From Clostridia bacterium (GTDB lineage: Bacteria; Bacillota; Clostridia; Oscillospirales; Acutalibacteraceae), in contig JAFQCT010000017.1 in the NCBI GenBank assembly GCA_017399405.1, positions 62,001 through 126,000 on the forward strand: a DNA stretch of 64,000 bases. The letters run 5' to 3'. Both the position numbers and the translations under genes were made by a program. Shown in pieces: positions 25,779-33,684 of the stretch (position 1 is its first letter; every line of letters starts with the position of its first letter). The notes below the pieces were generated by a model. It saw only the letters and a list, made by a program, of their open reading frames with translations, had not been told where the DNA came from and did no database searches.

Positions 25779-25940
25779 AAACCTATTCGGTAGGTAAGGC
25801 TACCACAGGGATACGGATTACTGCCGCGAAATGGTGGAGACACTATTAGCAGGTCAGCAAGTCATATCGAAAAACAAGGTATGATTTAATGTAATTTCAT
25901 CGCCCTGCGAAGCTAAAGCTTGAACGAATTCGTGTAGTAT
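25779..25940 (+). ncRNA. M-box (ykoK leader) magnesium riboswitch
   Basis: The RNA senses Mg2+ and stops transcription when it is plentiful. Conserved blocks in order are TTCGGTAGGTAAGGCTACCA, the GGATACGGATTACTGCCGC segment, AATGGTGGAGAC, and the 3' GCTAAAGCTTGAACGAA block that matches the AGUGCUAAAGCUC end of known M-boxes. The location upstream of mgtE and a terminator right after it agree with the assignment. Confidence 0.92.
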
Positions 25941-25944
25941 TATT

Positions 25945-25988
25945 GACTGCATTTTTGCGTTTAGGCTAAAATGTGGTCTTTTTTATTT
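25945..25988 (+). terminator. M-box expression-platform terminator
   Basis: GACTGCATTTT / AAAATGTGGTC (with two G-T wobbles) is followed by a T run. It forms when the M-box binds Mg2+. Confidence 0.85.
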
Positions 25989-26023
25989 GTTTAATTACTT
26001 AATTTCAAAAAGGAGTGAAAATT

Positions 26024-26092
26024 GTGGACACATACCGAAGTACAACAGCGAAACCTCCGAGTATCAATGCGGATGTGCTCCGCAATTGGTAA
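26024..26092 (+). CDS. Putative 22-residue leader peptide between M-box and mgtE
   Basis: GTG at 26024 is preceded by AAAGGAG with an 8-nt spacer. It opens a 22-codon frame starting MDTYRSTTAKPPS and ending ADVLRNW, with consecutive prolines. A second overlapping frame from TTG at 26022 runs 38 codons and ends at TGA 26136-26138, immediately before the mgtE ATG. The DNA also forms an extended hairpin (CGAGTAT ... GCGGA-TGTGC-TCCGC ... ATACTCG). The layout resembles mgtL-type leader peptides, whose translation stalls when Mg2+ is low. Coding status is inferred only from the ribosome binding site and position. Confidence 0.45.
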   Translation: MDTYRSTTAKPPSINADVLRNW

Positions 26093-26138
26093 TACTCGAA
26101 GCGTTTCACAAACTTATATTTATGAAGGAGTGAAATGA

Positions 26139-27479
26139 ATGGAAATTTTTGAACTTTTAACTGAACTATTGCGTAATAAAAAGTGGCAAGAGTTAAAAGA
26201 AATGCTTACAGAAATGAATGAGCAAGATATCGCGGAACTTTTTATGGAATTAGAAGAACGCGACCTGACTCTCATATACAGACTTTTACCAAAAGAGTTG
26301 GCGGCTGAAGTTTTTGTTAATATGGAGCCTGAATATCAGGAGTTGTTGATAAGAGCATTCAGTGATACAGAGCTTCGCGAAGTTCTTGATGAACTTTATG
26401 TTGACGATGCTGTTGACCTTATTGAAGAAATGCCTGCAACACTTGTCAAGCGTATTCTTCGCCATACTGACCCTGATACAAGAAAATCAATCAACGAGAT
26501 TCTTCGTTACCCTGAAGATTCTGCAGGTAGTCTTATGACTATTGAGTATGTTGACTTGAAACGCTCAATGACAGTTGCTGATGCTTTTACCAGAATCCGC
26601 AGAACAGGTGTTGATAAAGAGACAATTTATACTTGCTATGTAACTGACAGTAAGCGAAAACTTAAAGGTTATGTAACAGTTAAAGATTTGCTTCTTGCTG
26701 ACGAAACTTCAACAATCCGTGAAATTATGGAAGATAATGTTATTTCTGTAAACACTCACGAAGATAAAGAAGTTGTAGCCGAACTTTTCCAGAAATACGA
26801 CCTTGTTGTTCTTCCCGTAGTTGACCGCGAAAACCGACTTGTTGGTATTATCACTGTCGATGACGCTATTGATGTTTTGCAGGAAGAAATTACAGAAGAT
26901 ATGGAATTGATGGCAGGTATTACACCTACTGATAAACCTTATCTTAAAATGGGTGTTTTTGAAAACTTCAAAAAGCGTATTCCGTGGCTTATGCTTTTAA
27001 TGGTTTCAGCAACATTTACTGAAAAGATTATCACTCATTTTGAGGGTGCACTAACTGCTTGCGTTGCACTTACAGCGTTTATTCCAATGCTTACAGGTAC
27101 TTGCGGTAACTGTGGTAATCAGTCATCTTCAACTATTATCCGTGGTCTTTCTTTGGGCGAAATCGAGTTCAGAGATACATTGAAAGTTGTGCTTAAAGAA
27201 TTTTTGATTGCTCTTGTCTGCGGTATAGCACTTGCAATTGTCAATTTTATAAAACTTATGATTTTTGATGATATTGGTTGGCAAGTGGCACTTGTAGTAA
27301 GCGTTACAATGATTGCGGCAGTTGTTTTTGCAAAGGTGGTCGGCTCAATTCTTCCTGTTATTGCAAAGAAAATCGGCTTTGATCCGGCTGTAATGTCAAG
27401 CCCGTTTATCTCAACAATTGTTGACGCAGTAACACTTTTAATCTATTTTGCGATTGCAAGTTCAGTTTTGAATTTATAA
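26139..27479 (+). CDS. mgtE: Magnesium transporter MgtE
   Basis: This Mg2+ channel/transporter has 446 residues. It has an N-terminal alpha-superhelical domain (about 5-130), two CBS domains (about 135-255) that act as the Mg2+ gate, a plug helix and five membrane helices from about 280. The membrane motif CGNCGNQSSSTIIRGLSLGEI is the family's conserved TM2 region, and DPAVMSSPFISTIVD near residue 420 lines the pore. Expression is controlled by the upstream M-box. The start is ATG 26139, with GAAGGAG upstream. Confidence 0.96.
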   Translation: MEIFELLTELLRNKKWQELKEMLTEMNEQDIAELFMELEERDLTLIYRLLPKELAAEVFVNMEPEYQELLIRAFSDTELREVLDELYVDDAVDLIEEMPATLVKRILRHTDPDTRKSINEILRYPEDSAGSLMTIEYVDLKRSMTVADAFTRIRRTGVDKETIYTCYVTDSKRKLKGYVTVKDLLLADETSTIREIMEDNVISVNTHEDKEVVAELFQKYDLVVLPVVDRENRLVGIITVDDAIDVLQEEITEDMELMAGITPTDKPYLKMGVFENFKKRIPWLMLLMVSATFTEKIITHFEGALTACVALTAFIPMLTGTCGNCGNQSSSTIIRGLSLGEIEFRDTLKVVLKEFLIALVCGIALAIVNFIKLMIFDDIGWQVALVVSVTMIAAVVFAKVVGSILPVIAKKIGFDPAVMSSPFISTIVDAVTLLIYFAIASSVLNL

Positions 27480-27480
27480 T

Positions 27481-27510
27481 AAAAAGCAGGGGAACCCCTG
27501 CTTTTTCTAT
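27481..27510 (+). terminator. Terminator of mgtE
   Basis: AAAAAGCAGGGG-AA-CCCCTGCTTTTT, a perfect palindrome ending in T. Confidence 0.92.
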
Positions 27511-27589
27511 TTATTTCCACTACACCTCAATTGACTTTTAATACTAATTATTGTATTATATTTATATACTATTTATCTGGGTGATTGAT

Positions 27590-28891
27590 ATGAGAAGACT
27601 ATCTAAAATTATGGCAATTTTATCTGCCTTTATAATACTTGTTTCAATGTTTGTAATCCCTGCAAGTGCCACAAATGTAAACTATTCGATTACAAGTGCA
27701 AGCGGGCAGAAAGGCGACACCGTTACAGTAACGGTTAAAGTTTCAAGTAGTATCGGTGTAACATCTGCAATACTTAATGTTAATTTTGACAGTTCAAAAC
27801 TTCAATATGTAAGTGGTTCTGCGGGAAGCATGTTTGCTACTTGTAGTGTTAAAGCGAGTAGCAAGTCAAGTGTACAATGTACAGGTATGACAATGGGCGA
27901 TGACAGTGCTAAAAAAAGTGGCACATTTGCAACTCTTAAATTCAAAATCCTTGCAGATTCGGGAACAGCAAGTCTTACAATTTCACCATCAGGTTCAGCA
28001 GGCGACCATTGTGGTGTAGGCACTCCGCCTGTACGCTTATCTCCCGTAACATCTAACGGTAAAATCACAATCACCAAAGCAGTTACAGGCATCTCACTTA
28101 ATAAAACAAGCGTAACACTTAAAAAGGGTGAAACTGCAAGTCTTACTGCAACCGTTACACCAAGTGATGCAACAAATAAAACAGTCACTTACACAACTTC
28201 TAATTCAAAAGTTGCCAAGGTTTCAAGTAGCGGTAAAATCACCGCAGTTGGTGGGGGTACTGCAACAATTACCGCAAAAGCAGGTAGCAAAACAGCAACT
28301 TGTAAAGTAACGGTTAATGTAGCACAAACAGGTATTGCAGTTTCGGGTAACTCATCAAAAACAGTTGCCCAAGGCTCAACATTAAGCCTTAAAGTAGCAA
28401 AAGTTCCGTCAGATGCAACTGACAACTACACAACTACTTGGACTTCTGCCGATACAAGTATTGCAACCGTATCTTCAAAAGGTGTTGTAACAGGTGTGAA
28501 CTTAGGCACAACAACAATTACTGCAAAACAGAATGGTTGGACTGTAACCTATAAAATCACAGTTGCAGAAAAGACAACAGAAAGCGAGACTCAAGAGTCA
28601 TCAACTGACGAAAGCACAACAGAGTCAACAACTGAATCTACAACTGAAAATACAACTTTACCTACAACAACAGAACCTACAATCGAGCCACAAGATAAAG
28701 TTAATTTCTTCCAGAGTGTATGGGCAGAAATCAATGACGAAAATAATAAAGTAACAAAACTTTATCACTATGCAGTTATGGTTATGGTGGCGGTAATTGT
28801 TGGTGCGATTGCTTCAGCAGTTACATACCTTGTAACTTCAGGTTACTATAAAGCAAAACTCAAGAAAAAAGATAACGAAACTCAAGAATAA
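27590..28891 (+). CDS. Membrane-anchored surface protein with cohesin-like and Big2 domains
   Basis: The predicted surface protein has 433 residues. A signal peptide (about 1-27, ending PASA) is followed by a cohesin-like beta-sandwich (about 29-158). Two bacterial Ig-like Big2 domains follow (VTGISLNKTSVTLKKGETASL and QTGIAVSGNSSKTVAQGSTL starts), then a Thr/Ser/Glu-rich wall-spanning linker, a membrane helix near 392-414 and a short KKK tail. Cohesins bind dockerins in cellulosomes, but non-cellulosomal adhesins use them too. I see no dockerin in this window. Start ATG 27590 follows GGGTGA; the earlier in-frame ATG has no ribosome binding site. It is 12 bp before nfo. Confidence 0.82.
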   Translation: MRRLSKIMAILSAFIILVSMFVIPASATNVNYSITSASGQKGDTVTVTVKVSSSIGVTSAILNVNFDSSKLQYVSGSAGSMFATCSVKASSKSSVQCTGMTMGDDSAKKSGTFATLKFKILADSGTASLTISPSGSAGDHCGVGTPPVRLSPVTSNGKITITKAVTGISLNKTSVTLKKGETASLTATVTPSDATNKTVTYTTSNSKVAKVSSSGKITAVGGGTATITAKAGSKTATCKVTVNVAQTGIAVSGNSSKTVAQGSTLSLKVAKVPSDATDNYTTTWTSADTSIATVSSKGVVTGVNLGTTTITAKQNGWTVTYKITVAEKTTESETQESSTDESTTESTTESTTENTTLPTTTEPTIEPQDKVNFFQSVWAEINDENNKVTKLYHYAVMVMVAVIVGAIASAVTYLVTSGYYKAKLKKKDNETQE

Positions 28892-28903
28892 TAGGGGAAT
28901 ATT

Positions 28904-29734
28904 ATGTTAAATATAGGATGTCATTTGTCATCATCAAAAGGCTTTTATAATATGGGACTTGAATCCCTTTCAATAGATGCCAATACATTTCAATTTTTTA
29001 CACGCAATCCAAGAGGGGGCAGTGCAAAAGAAATTGACCCGGCTGATGCTAAAAAACTCAACGATTTAATGGCAGAAAAAGGATTTGCAAAAATCCTTGC
29101 ACACGCACCATACACTCTTAATGCTTGTGCAGAAAAGACTTATGTTCGCGAGTTCGCATATAATACAATGCTTGATGACTTAAAGCGTATGGAGTTCGTG
29201 CCAAATAATATGTATAATTTTCATCCGGGTAGCCATGTAGGTCAAGGAACAGAAATGGGCATTGACTTAATTTCAAAACTTCTAAACTCAATATTGTGGA
29301 AAGAGCAAACTACAACTGTACTTCTTGAAACAATGGCAGGTAAGGGTAGTGAAGTCGGCGGTAAGTTTGAAGAATTACGCGAAATTATCGACCGTGTAGA
29401 ACTTGACGAAAAAATGGGCGTTTGCCTTGATACTTGCCATATTTATGATGGCGGTTATGATATTGTAAATGACCTTGACGGAGTGCTTACACAGTTTGAT
29501 AAGATTATTGGCCTTGACCGTCTTAAAGCAATCCATATTAACGATAGCAAAAATCCATTTGCAAGCCATAAAGACAGGCACGAGAAAATAGGCGAAGGTT
29601 CAATCGGTGCAGAAGCATTCGAGAGAATTATAAATCATCCTGCACTTCGCGATTTACCATTCTTCCTTGAAACTCCAAACGAACTCGATGGCTACGCTCA
29701 TGAAATCGCATTCTTAAAATCTCTCTATAAGTGA
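28904..29734 (+). CDS. nfo: Deoxyribonuclease IV (AP endonuclease)
   Basis: The Zn-dependent TIM-barrel endonuclease cleaves 5' of abasic sites in base-excision repair. The 276 residues carry the metal-ligand motifs [37 protein letters not shown] and [22 protein letters not shown] in the standard order. Length matches the family. The start follows GGGGA. It is 12 bp from the surface-protein gene and probably shares its transcript. Confidence 0.95.
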   Translation: MLNIGCHLSSSKGFYNMGLESLSIDANTFQFFTRNPRGGSAKEIDPADAKKLNDLMAEKGFAKILAHAPYTLNACAEKTYVREFAYNTMLDDLKRMEFVPNNMYNFHPGSHVGQGTEMGIDLISKLLNSILWKEQTTTVLLETMAGKGSEVGGKFEELREIIDRVELDEKMGVCLDTCHIYDGGYDIVNDLDGVLTQFDKIIGLDRLKAIHINDSKNPFASHKDRHEKIGEGSIGAEAFERIINHPALRDLPFFLETPNELDGYAHEIAFLKSLYK

Positions 29735-29750
29735 TAATTTTTATAGTGGC

Positions 29751-29780
29751 GGGTCTTAAGTGCCCGCCCTCATTTTTATA
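29751..29780 (+). terminator. Hairpin after nfo
   Basis: GGCGGG-TCTTAAGTG-CCCGCC followed by CTCATTTTTA, a plausible terminator in the 61-bp gap before the next gene. Confidence 0.6.
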
Positions 29781-29795
29781 TACAGAGGTGAGCGA

Positions 29796-30338
29796 ATGAA
29801 AAAAGTAATGCATAGATTAACAATTATTTTTGCCGTGATTACAATAATAAGTATAATTTTATATCAATATACTGAAAGTGTTATCATTTATTCGTTTGGG
29901 GTTACTTTCTTTACTTTTCTTTACCATTTTGCAATGAGATTGCTTGTTGGACTTTTTTGTGACAAATTTGTGAAAACAAATCCTGAATCAAAGTGGTTTA
30001 ATCAAAAAACTTTTGAGAAGAAGTTATATAAATTTCTGAAAGTCAAGAAATGGAAAGAGCATATACCTACATATTATCCTGAAGCATTTGATATTGAGAA
30101 AAATACACTTGAACAAATAGAAAAGAATATGTGCGGAGCAGAAGTTGTTCATGAAATAATAATGGTTTTAAGTTTTATACCGCTTTTGTTTGCCATTCCT
30201 TTCGGGGTTTTTCCGGTGTTTTTTATAACATCTGTTATAGCATCGTTAGTTGACTTTGTTTTTGTAATAGTACAAAGGTATAATCGCCCAAGAATAATTA
30301 AGTTAATCAGACATAAAAATAACAGTTGTAAGAATTGA
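29796..30338 (+). CDS. Small membrane protein, CrtO-like acyltransferase family (uncertain)
   Basis: The 180-residue protein has about four membrane helices: two near the N terminus (about 8-28 and 30-50) and two after residue 120. Between them is a polar segment with the motif KFLKVKKWKEHIPTYYPEAF, and near the C terminus NRPRIIKLI. These two motifs resemble the glycosyl-diaponeurosporenoate acyltransferase CrtO family, but no carotenoid genes are nearby. The function is therefore open. I chose ATG at 29796 behind AGAGGTG; an earlier in-frame ATG lacks a ribosome binding site. Confidence 0.65.
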   Translation: MKKVMHRLTIIFAVITIISIILYQYTESVIIYSFGVTFFTFLYHFAMRLLVGLFCDKFVKTNPESKWFNQKTFEKKLYKFLKVKKWKEHIPTYYPEAFDIEKNTLEQIEKNMCGAEVVHEIIMVLSFIPLLFAIPFGVFPVFFITSVIASLVDFVFVIVQRYNRPRIIKLIRHKNNSCKN

Positions 30339-30358
30339 ATCTTACAACTGCTTTTTTT
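30323..30358. terminator. Bidirectional terminator
   Basis: CAGTTGTAAGA / TCTTACAACTG with T runs on both sides. It overlaps the stop codon of the plus-strand gene and serves the convergent minus-strand gene. Confidence 0.85.
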
Positions 30359-30369
30359 ATACCATATTT

Positions 30370-30942
30370 TTATTTCTCAAATCCAAAACTATCAATAATT
30401 TTTGTGATTTCGTGTTCAGCAACCTCAAAAAGTCGCTGACCTAAATTAGTGTAGTATGCATCTTCTTTTTCACCACAAAGCATTGCGAATGAAATTCCGA
30501 TATTCTTTGAAATATCAATAGCCTTTCTAACTGCAAGGTAATAGAAACTGTATTCTGCAGCGTCATCAAGTCTGTCATAAAACTGTGCTGCTTTCTTACT
30601 GATAGTATCATACATAGCGTTAATTGCTGTGTTTGATAAAACCGTTGCAGGTAAAAGATGATTTATACAATATTCAGCAGTGAATATAAGCAATACTTTC
30701 ATCTGATACATATCGTCATCATTGTCACGCTTAATTTCGCCAACTTCACCTTCAAGGTCAGAAAGTAAATGAGGTTCATCAATAAAGATTTCAGCAAGGT
30801 GTTTACCCAATTGCTTTGCTCTTAATATATTACCGTTTGTTCTGTGTTTCTGCATTTCTGCAATAACTGAAACTTCGTCATTAGACTCAGTCTGTTCACC
30901 ATTATCATTAAAGATTTTAATATCACTATCGTCAAAAAGCAT
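30370..30942 (-). CDS. Conserved-looking hypothetical protein
   Basis: The 190-residue soluble protein has no recognised domain. It begins with an acidic linker (LFDDSDIKIFNDNGEQTESNDE) and continues as an all-helical protein containing several conserved-looking aromatic and acidic positions (EYCINHLLPATVLSNTAINAMYD, YSFYYLAVRKAIDI). It lies 35 bp downstream of the PHP gene on the same strand, so the two are probably co-transcribed. The start has AGGAGG upstream. Confidence 0.7.
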   Translation of the reverse strand: MLFDDSDIKIFNDNGEQTESNDEVSVIAEMQKHRTNGNILRAKQLGKHLAEIFIDEPHLLSDLEGEVGEIKRDNDDDMYQMKVLLIFTAEYCINHLLPATVLSNTAINAMYDTISKKAAQFYDRLDDAAEYSFYYLAVRKAIDISKNIGISFAMLCGEKEDAYYTNLGQRLFEVAEHEITKIIDSFGFEK

Positions 30943-30976
30943 TGTTAAACCTCCTTGTCATATTATATACAAATTT

Positions 30977-31849
30977 TTATTCAGCTGACTGCTGTGCTAA
31001 TTTTTTTTGTAATCTTTTCTGTTTTGATTTGTATGTGAGAAGTGCGTGAAGACAATCGTCAGGAGTACTGTAATCTCCTAATGATACTTTGTATTCATTG
31101 TAAAGACCGTGAAAATCACTACCACCTGTCATTAAAAGTTTGTTCTTTATTGCAAACTTTTTAAGTTCAGCCTGCTCATCTTCATTTGCACTTGGGTGGA
31201 ATACTTCAATACCGTCAATACCGTATTCAATGTAATCGTCAAGAATTTCAGTACAACCACTCTTAACAGGGTGGGCAAGAATTGCAATGCCACCGGCAGT
31301 ATGAATAGCATCAATTACATCTTTAACATTTTCATATTTAGGAACAACAAGAATGTTGTTTTCACTTTCTTTTGTAAAAAGTTCTTTGTAAAGTTCGCCA
31401 TTAAAAGAATCTGCATAGCCACACTCAATAAGAGCTTGCATAATGTGTTTTTTGTAAAGGTTTGTTGAACCTGTTGCACATTTCATAATGAATTCTGTAG
31501 TAATAGGGAAACGCTTAGCAGTCTGGAGCATCATAAAATGGCCTGCTTTTTTGCGAGCAAGCGAGTTTCTTTTGCAAAGTCCCTCAAGCATGTCAGGTGA
31601 GTCAGGCAAATAGCAAAGAATATGAACATTTTTCTCGTTTTTCTCGTCAGTTGCTGAAAGTTCAACGCCTGGAATAACTTGAATACCGTGACGAGCACCG
31701 ATAATTTTTCCTCGAACAGTACCTGCAAGACAGTCGTGGTCTGTAATTGCAATAGTTTCAAGATTTTTTTTCTTTGCAAAATTGATAATATCCTCAATAC
31801 CTAATGTACCGTCAGATAACCTTGTGTGACAATGTAAATCTCCGCTCAA
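30977..31849 (-). CDS. PHP-domain phosphoesterase (YciV/RNase AM-like)
   Basis: The metal-dependent phosphoesterase belongs to the polymerase-and-histidinol-phosphatase superfamily. Members of this subgroup hydrolyse 3',5'-nucleoside bisphosphates or short RNA 5' ends. Metal motifs are DLHCHTRLSDG at the N terminus, TDHDCLAG, PGVELSA and LAHPVKSG, and the C-terminal GGSDFHG. I chose the TTG start at 31849 because GGAGGT lies 7 nt upstream and the protein then begins at the catalytic strand. An upstream ATG at 31897 would put the ribosome binding site inside the gene. Length is 290 residues. Confidence 0.9.
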   Translation of the reverse strand: MSGDLHCHTRLSDGTLGIEDIINFAKKKNLETIAITDHDCLAGTVRGKIIGARHGIQVIPGVELSATDEKNEKNVHILCYLPDSPDMLEGLCKRNSLARKKAGHFMMLQTAKRFPITTEFIMKCATGSTNLYKKHIMQALIECGYADSFNGELYKELFTKESENNILVVPKYENVKDVIDAIHTAGGIAILAHPVKSGCTEILDDYIEYGIDGIEVFHPSANEDEQAELKKFAIKNKLLMTGGSDFHGLYNEYKVSLGDYSTPDDCLHALLTYKSKQKRLQKKLAQQSAE

Positions 31850-32024
31850 AATGAATACCTCCAAAATATGTGCTAAAAAAGGTAAAAATCCCCTCAATAT
31901 ATAACATCATTATACACTTTTTTTGGTAAAAAATCAAGAACAAAAGTAAATTTTGTTAAAAAATAACTAAATCCACCCATTTTTTGTGGGATTAGTAAAA
32001 AGTAGATAAAAAAATTCGTATAAA

Positions 32025-32060
32025 TAAACAAAAGAAAAAGCCACTCGATTGAGTGGCTTT
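32025..32060 (-). terminator. Terminator of the metallophosphoesterase gene
   Basis: AAAGCCACTC-GATT-GAGTGGCTTT; on the minus strand it is followed by TTCTTTTGTTTATTT. Confidence 0.85.
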
Positions 32061-32066
32061 AAGTTG

Positions 32067-33674
32067 TTATTTAAGATACTTACCGTATTTAATCTGATTT
32101 ACAACAAATCCAATCAACAACAGTAAAAGAATAGGAATGAAGAATGTGAGTATGAAAAGTATTGCAATAATTACAATAGGTAATCCTTTTTTACTTTCTT
32201 TAACTGTGTCAGGTTTTGCGGGCTTTGGTGGTTGAGGACCAACCTCGTCACCCTCGTAAACGGGCATTATTGGTATAATCGCGTCATAAGATGGTATTCC
32301 ATCATTGTAAAGAAGTGGCTCAATAATTCCACGAACTGTGTCGGAAACTTTAACAAGTTTTTTAAGCGGAATATGTAACACCTTAATTATTGAATCAATA
32401 ATATTGATAAGACCAATTGCAATCTTATATTCGTTATCCTCAGGTGTGTAAAGATTTTTACCACCGAAAAGGTTAAGCACAATATCAACTATAAAATCAA
32501 CAACGCTCTTGTCTTTGATGTCAGCATAATCTTCTTTTTTAAGACCAGTTTCTTTACGAGTCCAGTTACCAACTGTACCAATTTTAAGAGAGTTTAAGAA
32601 TTTGAAAATTGGTTTAAGAATCCAACCAATTTTATATGAAACTTTCTTTTTTATACTGATTGCAGTTGCCATATCGGCAAATTTGTCAATATCTTCACCG
32701 GCGGCTTTAATCATATCTCTGATTGTACCAATAAAGTGGTCAGCAAGATATGTTTGCAAATCTTTACCATGTGTGTCAAATTTAACAGGCTCAGTAACAA
32801 GGTCAGTTGTAGTGCTTACAACATTATTTTCAACATCAAATACAACTGTTCTTATAGTACTAGGGTAACCGATTGTTGATGCAGTAGAAATGTCATAGAA
32901 ATAGTTGCCTTTAGCACTTACATATTTGTCAATGTCATGTACATGAGTGTGACCTGTAAGCATAAACTGAACGCCTAAATCTGCGAATTGTTCACGACGA
33001 ATGTCGTAGTCGCCCATCATATCGCCACGACCTATAATTTCATACATAGGTGAGGGGGCAATAAGAGGGTGGTGTGTCATAGCAATAATAAACTGATTAT
33101 TCGCCTTTGCGTCTGCAATTTGTTCTTTAATCCATTCAAAACACTCTTCAGAAAAACCGCTTTTACCGTTTCTGTTAGTGTCATCGTTAAGAGCAAAAAG
33201 GCGGTATCCATCAGCTAATTGAATGATATATGACATACTTTCTTCGTGTACTGCAAGTGCCTCGTCAGGACCAAATTCTTTATACATATCAAAGAGTTCC
33301 TCACGCTTTGCAGCAGGAATAGTAACTCTTTCACTACCCTCATATCTGTGGTGAGTACCTTCCCATTGATAATCGTGAGTAGCAGTGAGCACATAAACAC
33401 GCTTGCCTTTTTCTTTAAGACCACGAAGCATTTCAATAAATTCGTGGTGAGAGTCATAGTCACCGTTGCTTGTTGTGTCACCTGAAAGAAGAACAATATC
33501 AGTTCGTGTGTCTTCTGCAATCTGTGTAAAAGCAGCCTCAAGCATTTCGCGGGATTCGGCTAACAAAACGCCACTTTTGTTATTGGCAATTTCATAAGCC
33601 TCACCTGATGTGCCTAACTTTTTAGAATAATAATGTGTGTCGGTAATAACCGTTACGGTAAGTGGATTTCTCAT
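32067..33674 (-). CDS. Calcineurin-like metallophosphoesterase with C-terminal membrane anchor
   Basis: The 535-residue protein starts with a calcineurin-type metallophosphoesterase domain (about 1-270) and contains VITDTHYY, LSGDTTSNGDYDSH, MTHHPLIAP and TGHTHVHD. The usual GNHD block reads ATHDYQ, so the bridging Asn is replaced by Thr. An alpha-helical region and a Pro-rich linker (GPQPPKPAKPD) follow, then a hydrophobic helix near the C terminus (IVIIAILFILTFFIPILLLLLI). There is no signal peptide. Topology is therefore a tail-anchored catalytic domain, probably cytoplasmic. The substrate is unknown. It is 10 bp downstream of thrS and may be transcribed with it. Confidence 0.85.
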   Translation of the reverse strand: MRNPLTVTVITDTHYYSKKLGTSGEAYEIANNKSGVLLAESREMLEAAFTQIAEDTRTDIVLLSGDTTSNGDYDSHHEFIEMLRGLKEKGKRVYVLTATHDYQWEGTHHRYEGSERVTIPAAKREELFDMYKEFGPDEALAVHEESMSYIIQLADGYRLFALNDDTNRNGKSGFSEECFEWIKEQIADAKANNQFIIAMTHHPLIAPSPMYEIIGRGDMMGDYDIRREQFADLGVQFMLTGHTHVHDIDKYVSAKGNYFYDISTASTIGYPSTIRTVVFDVENNVVSTTTDLVTEPVKFDTHGKDLQTYLADHFIGTIRDMIKAAGEDIDKFADMATAISIKKKVSYKIGWILKPIFKFLNSLKIGTVGNWTRKETGLKKEDYADIKDKSVVDFIVDIVLNLFGGKNLYTPEDNEYKIAIGLINIIDSIIKVLHIPLKKLVKVSDTVRGIIEPLLYNDGIPSYDAIIPIMPVYEGDEVGPQPPKPAKPDTVKESKKGLPIVIIAILFILTFFIPILLLLLIGFVVNQIKYGKYLK

Positions 33675-33684
33675 AAATTACCCC

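Noticed and set aside
29760-29795. Upstream in-frame extension of the CrtO-like gene
   Set aside because: It reads through the hairpin after nfo. The ribosome binding site AGAGGTG serves the ATG at 29796.
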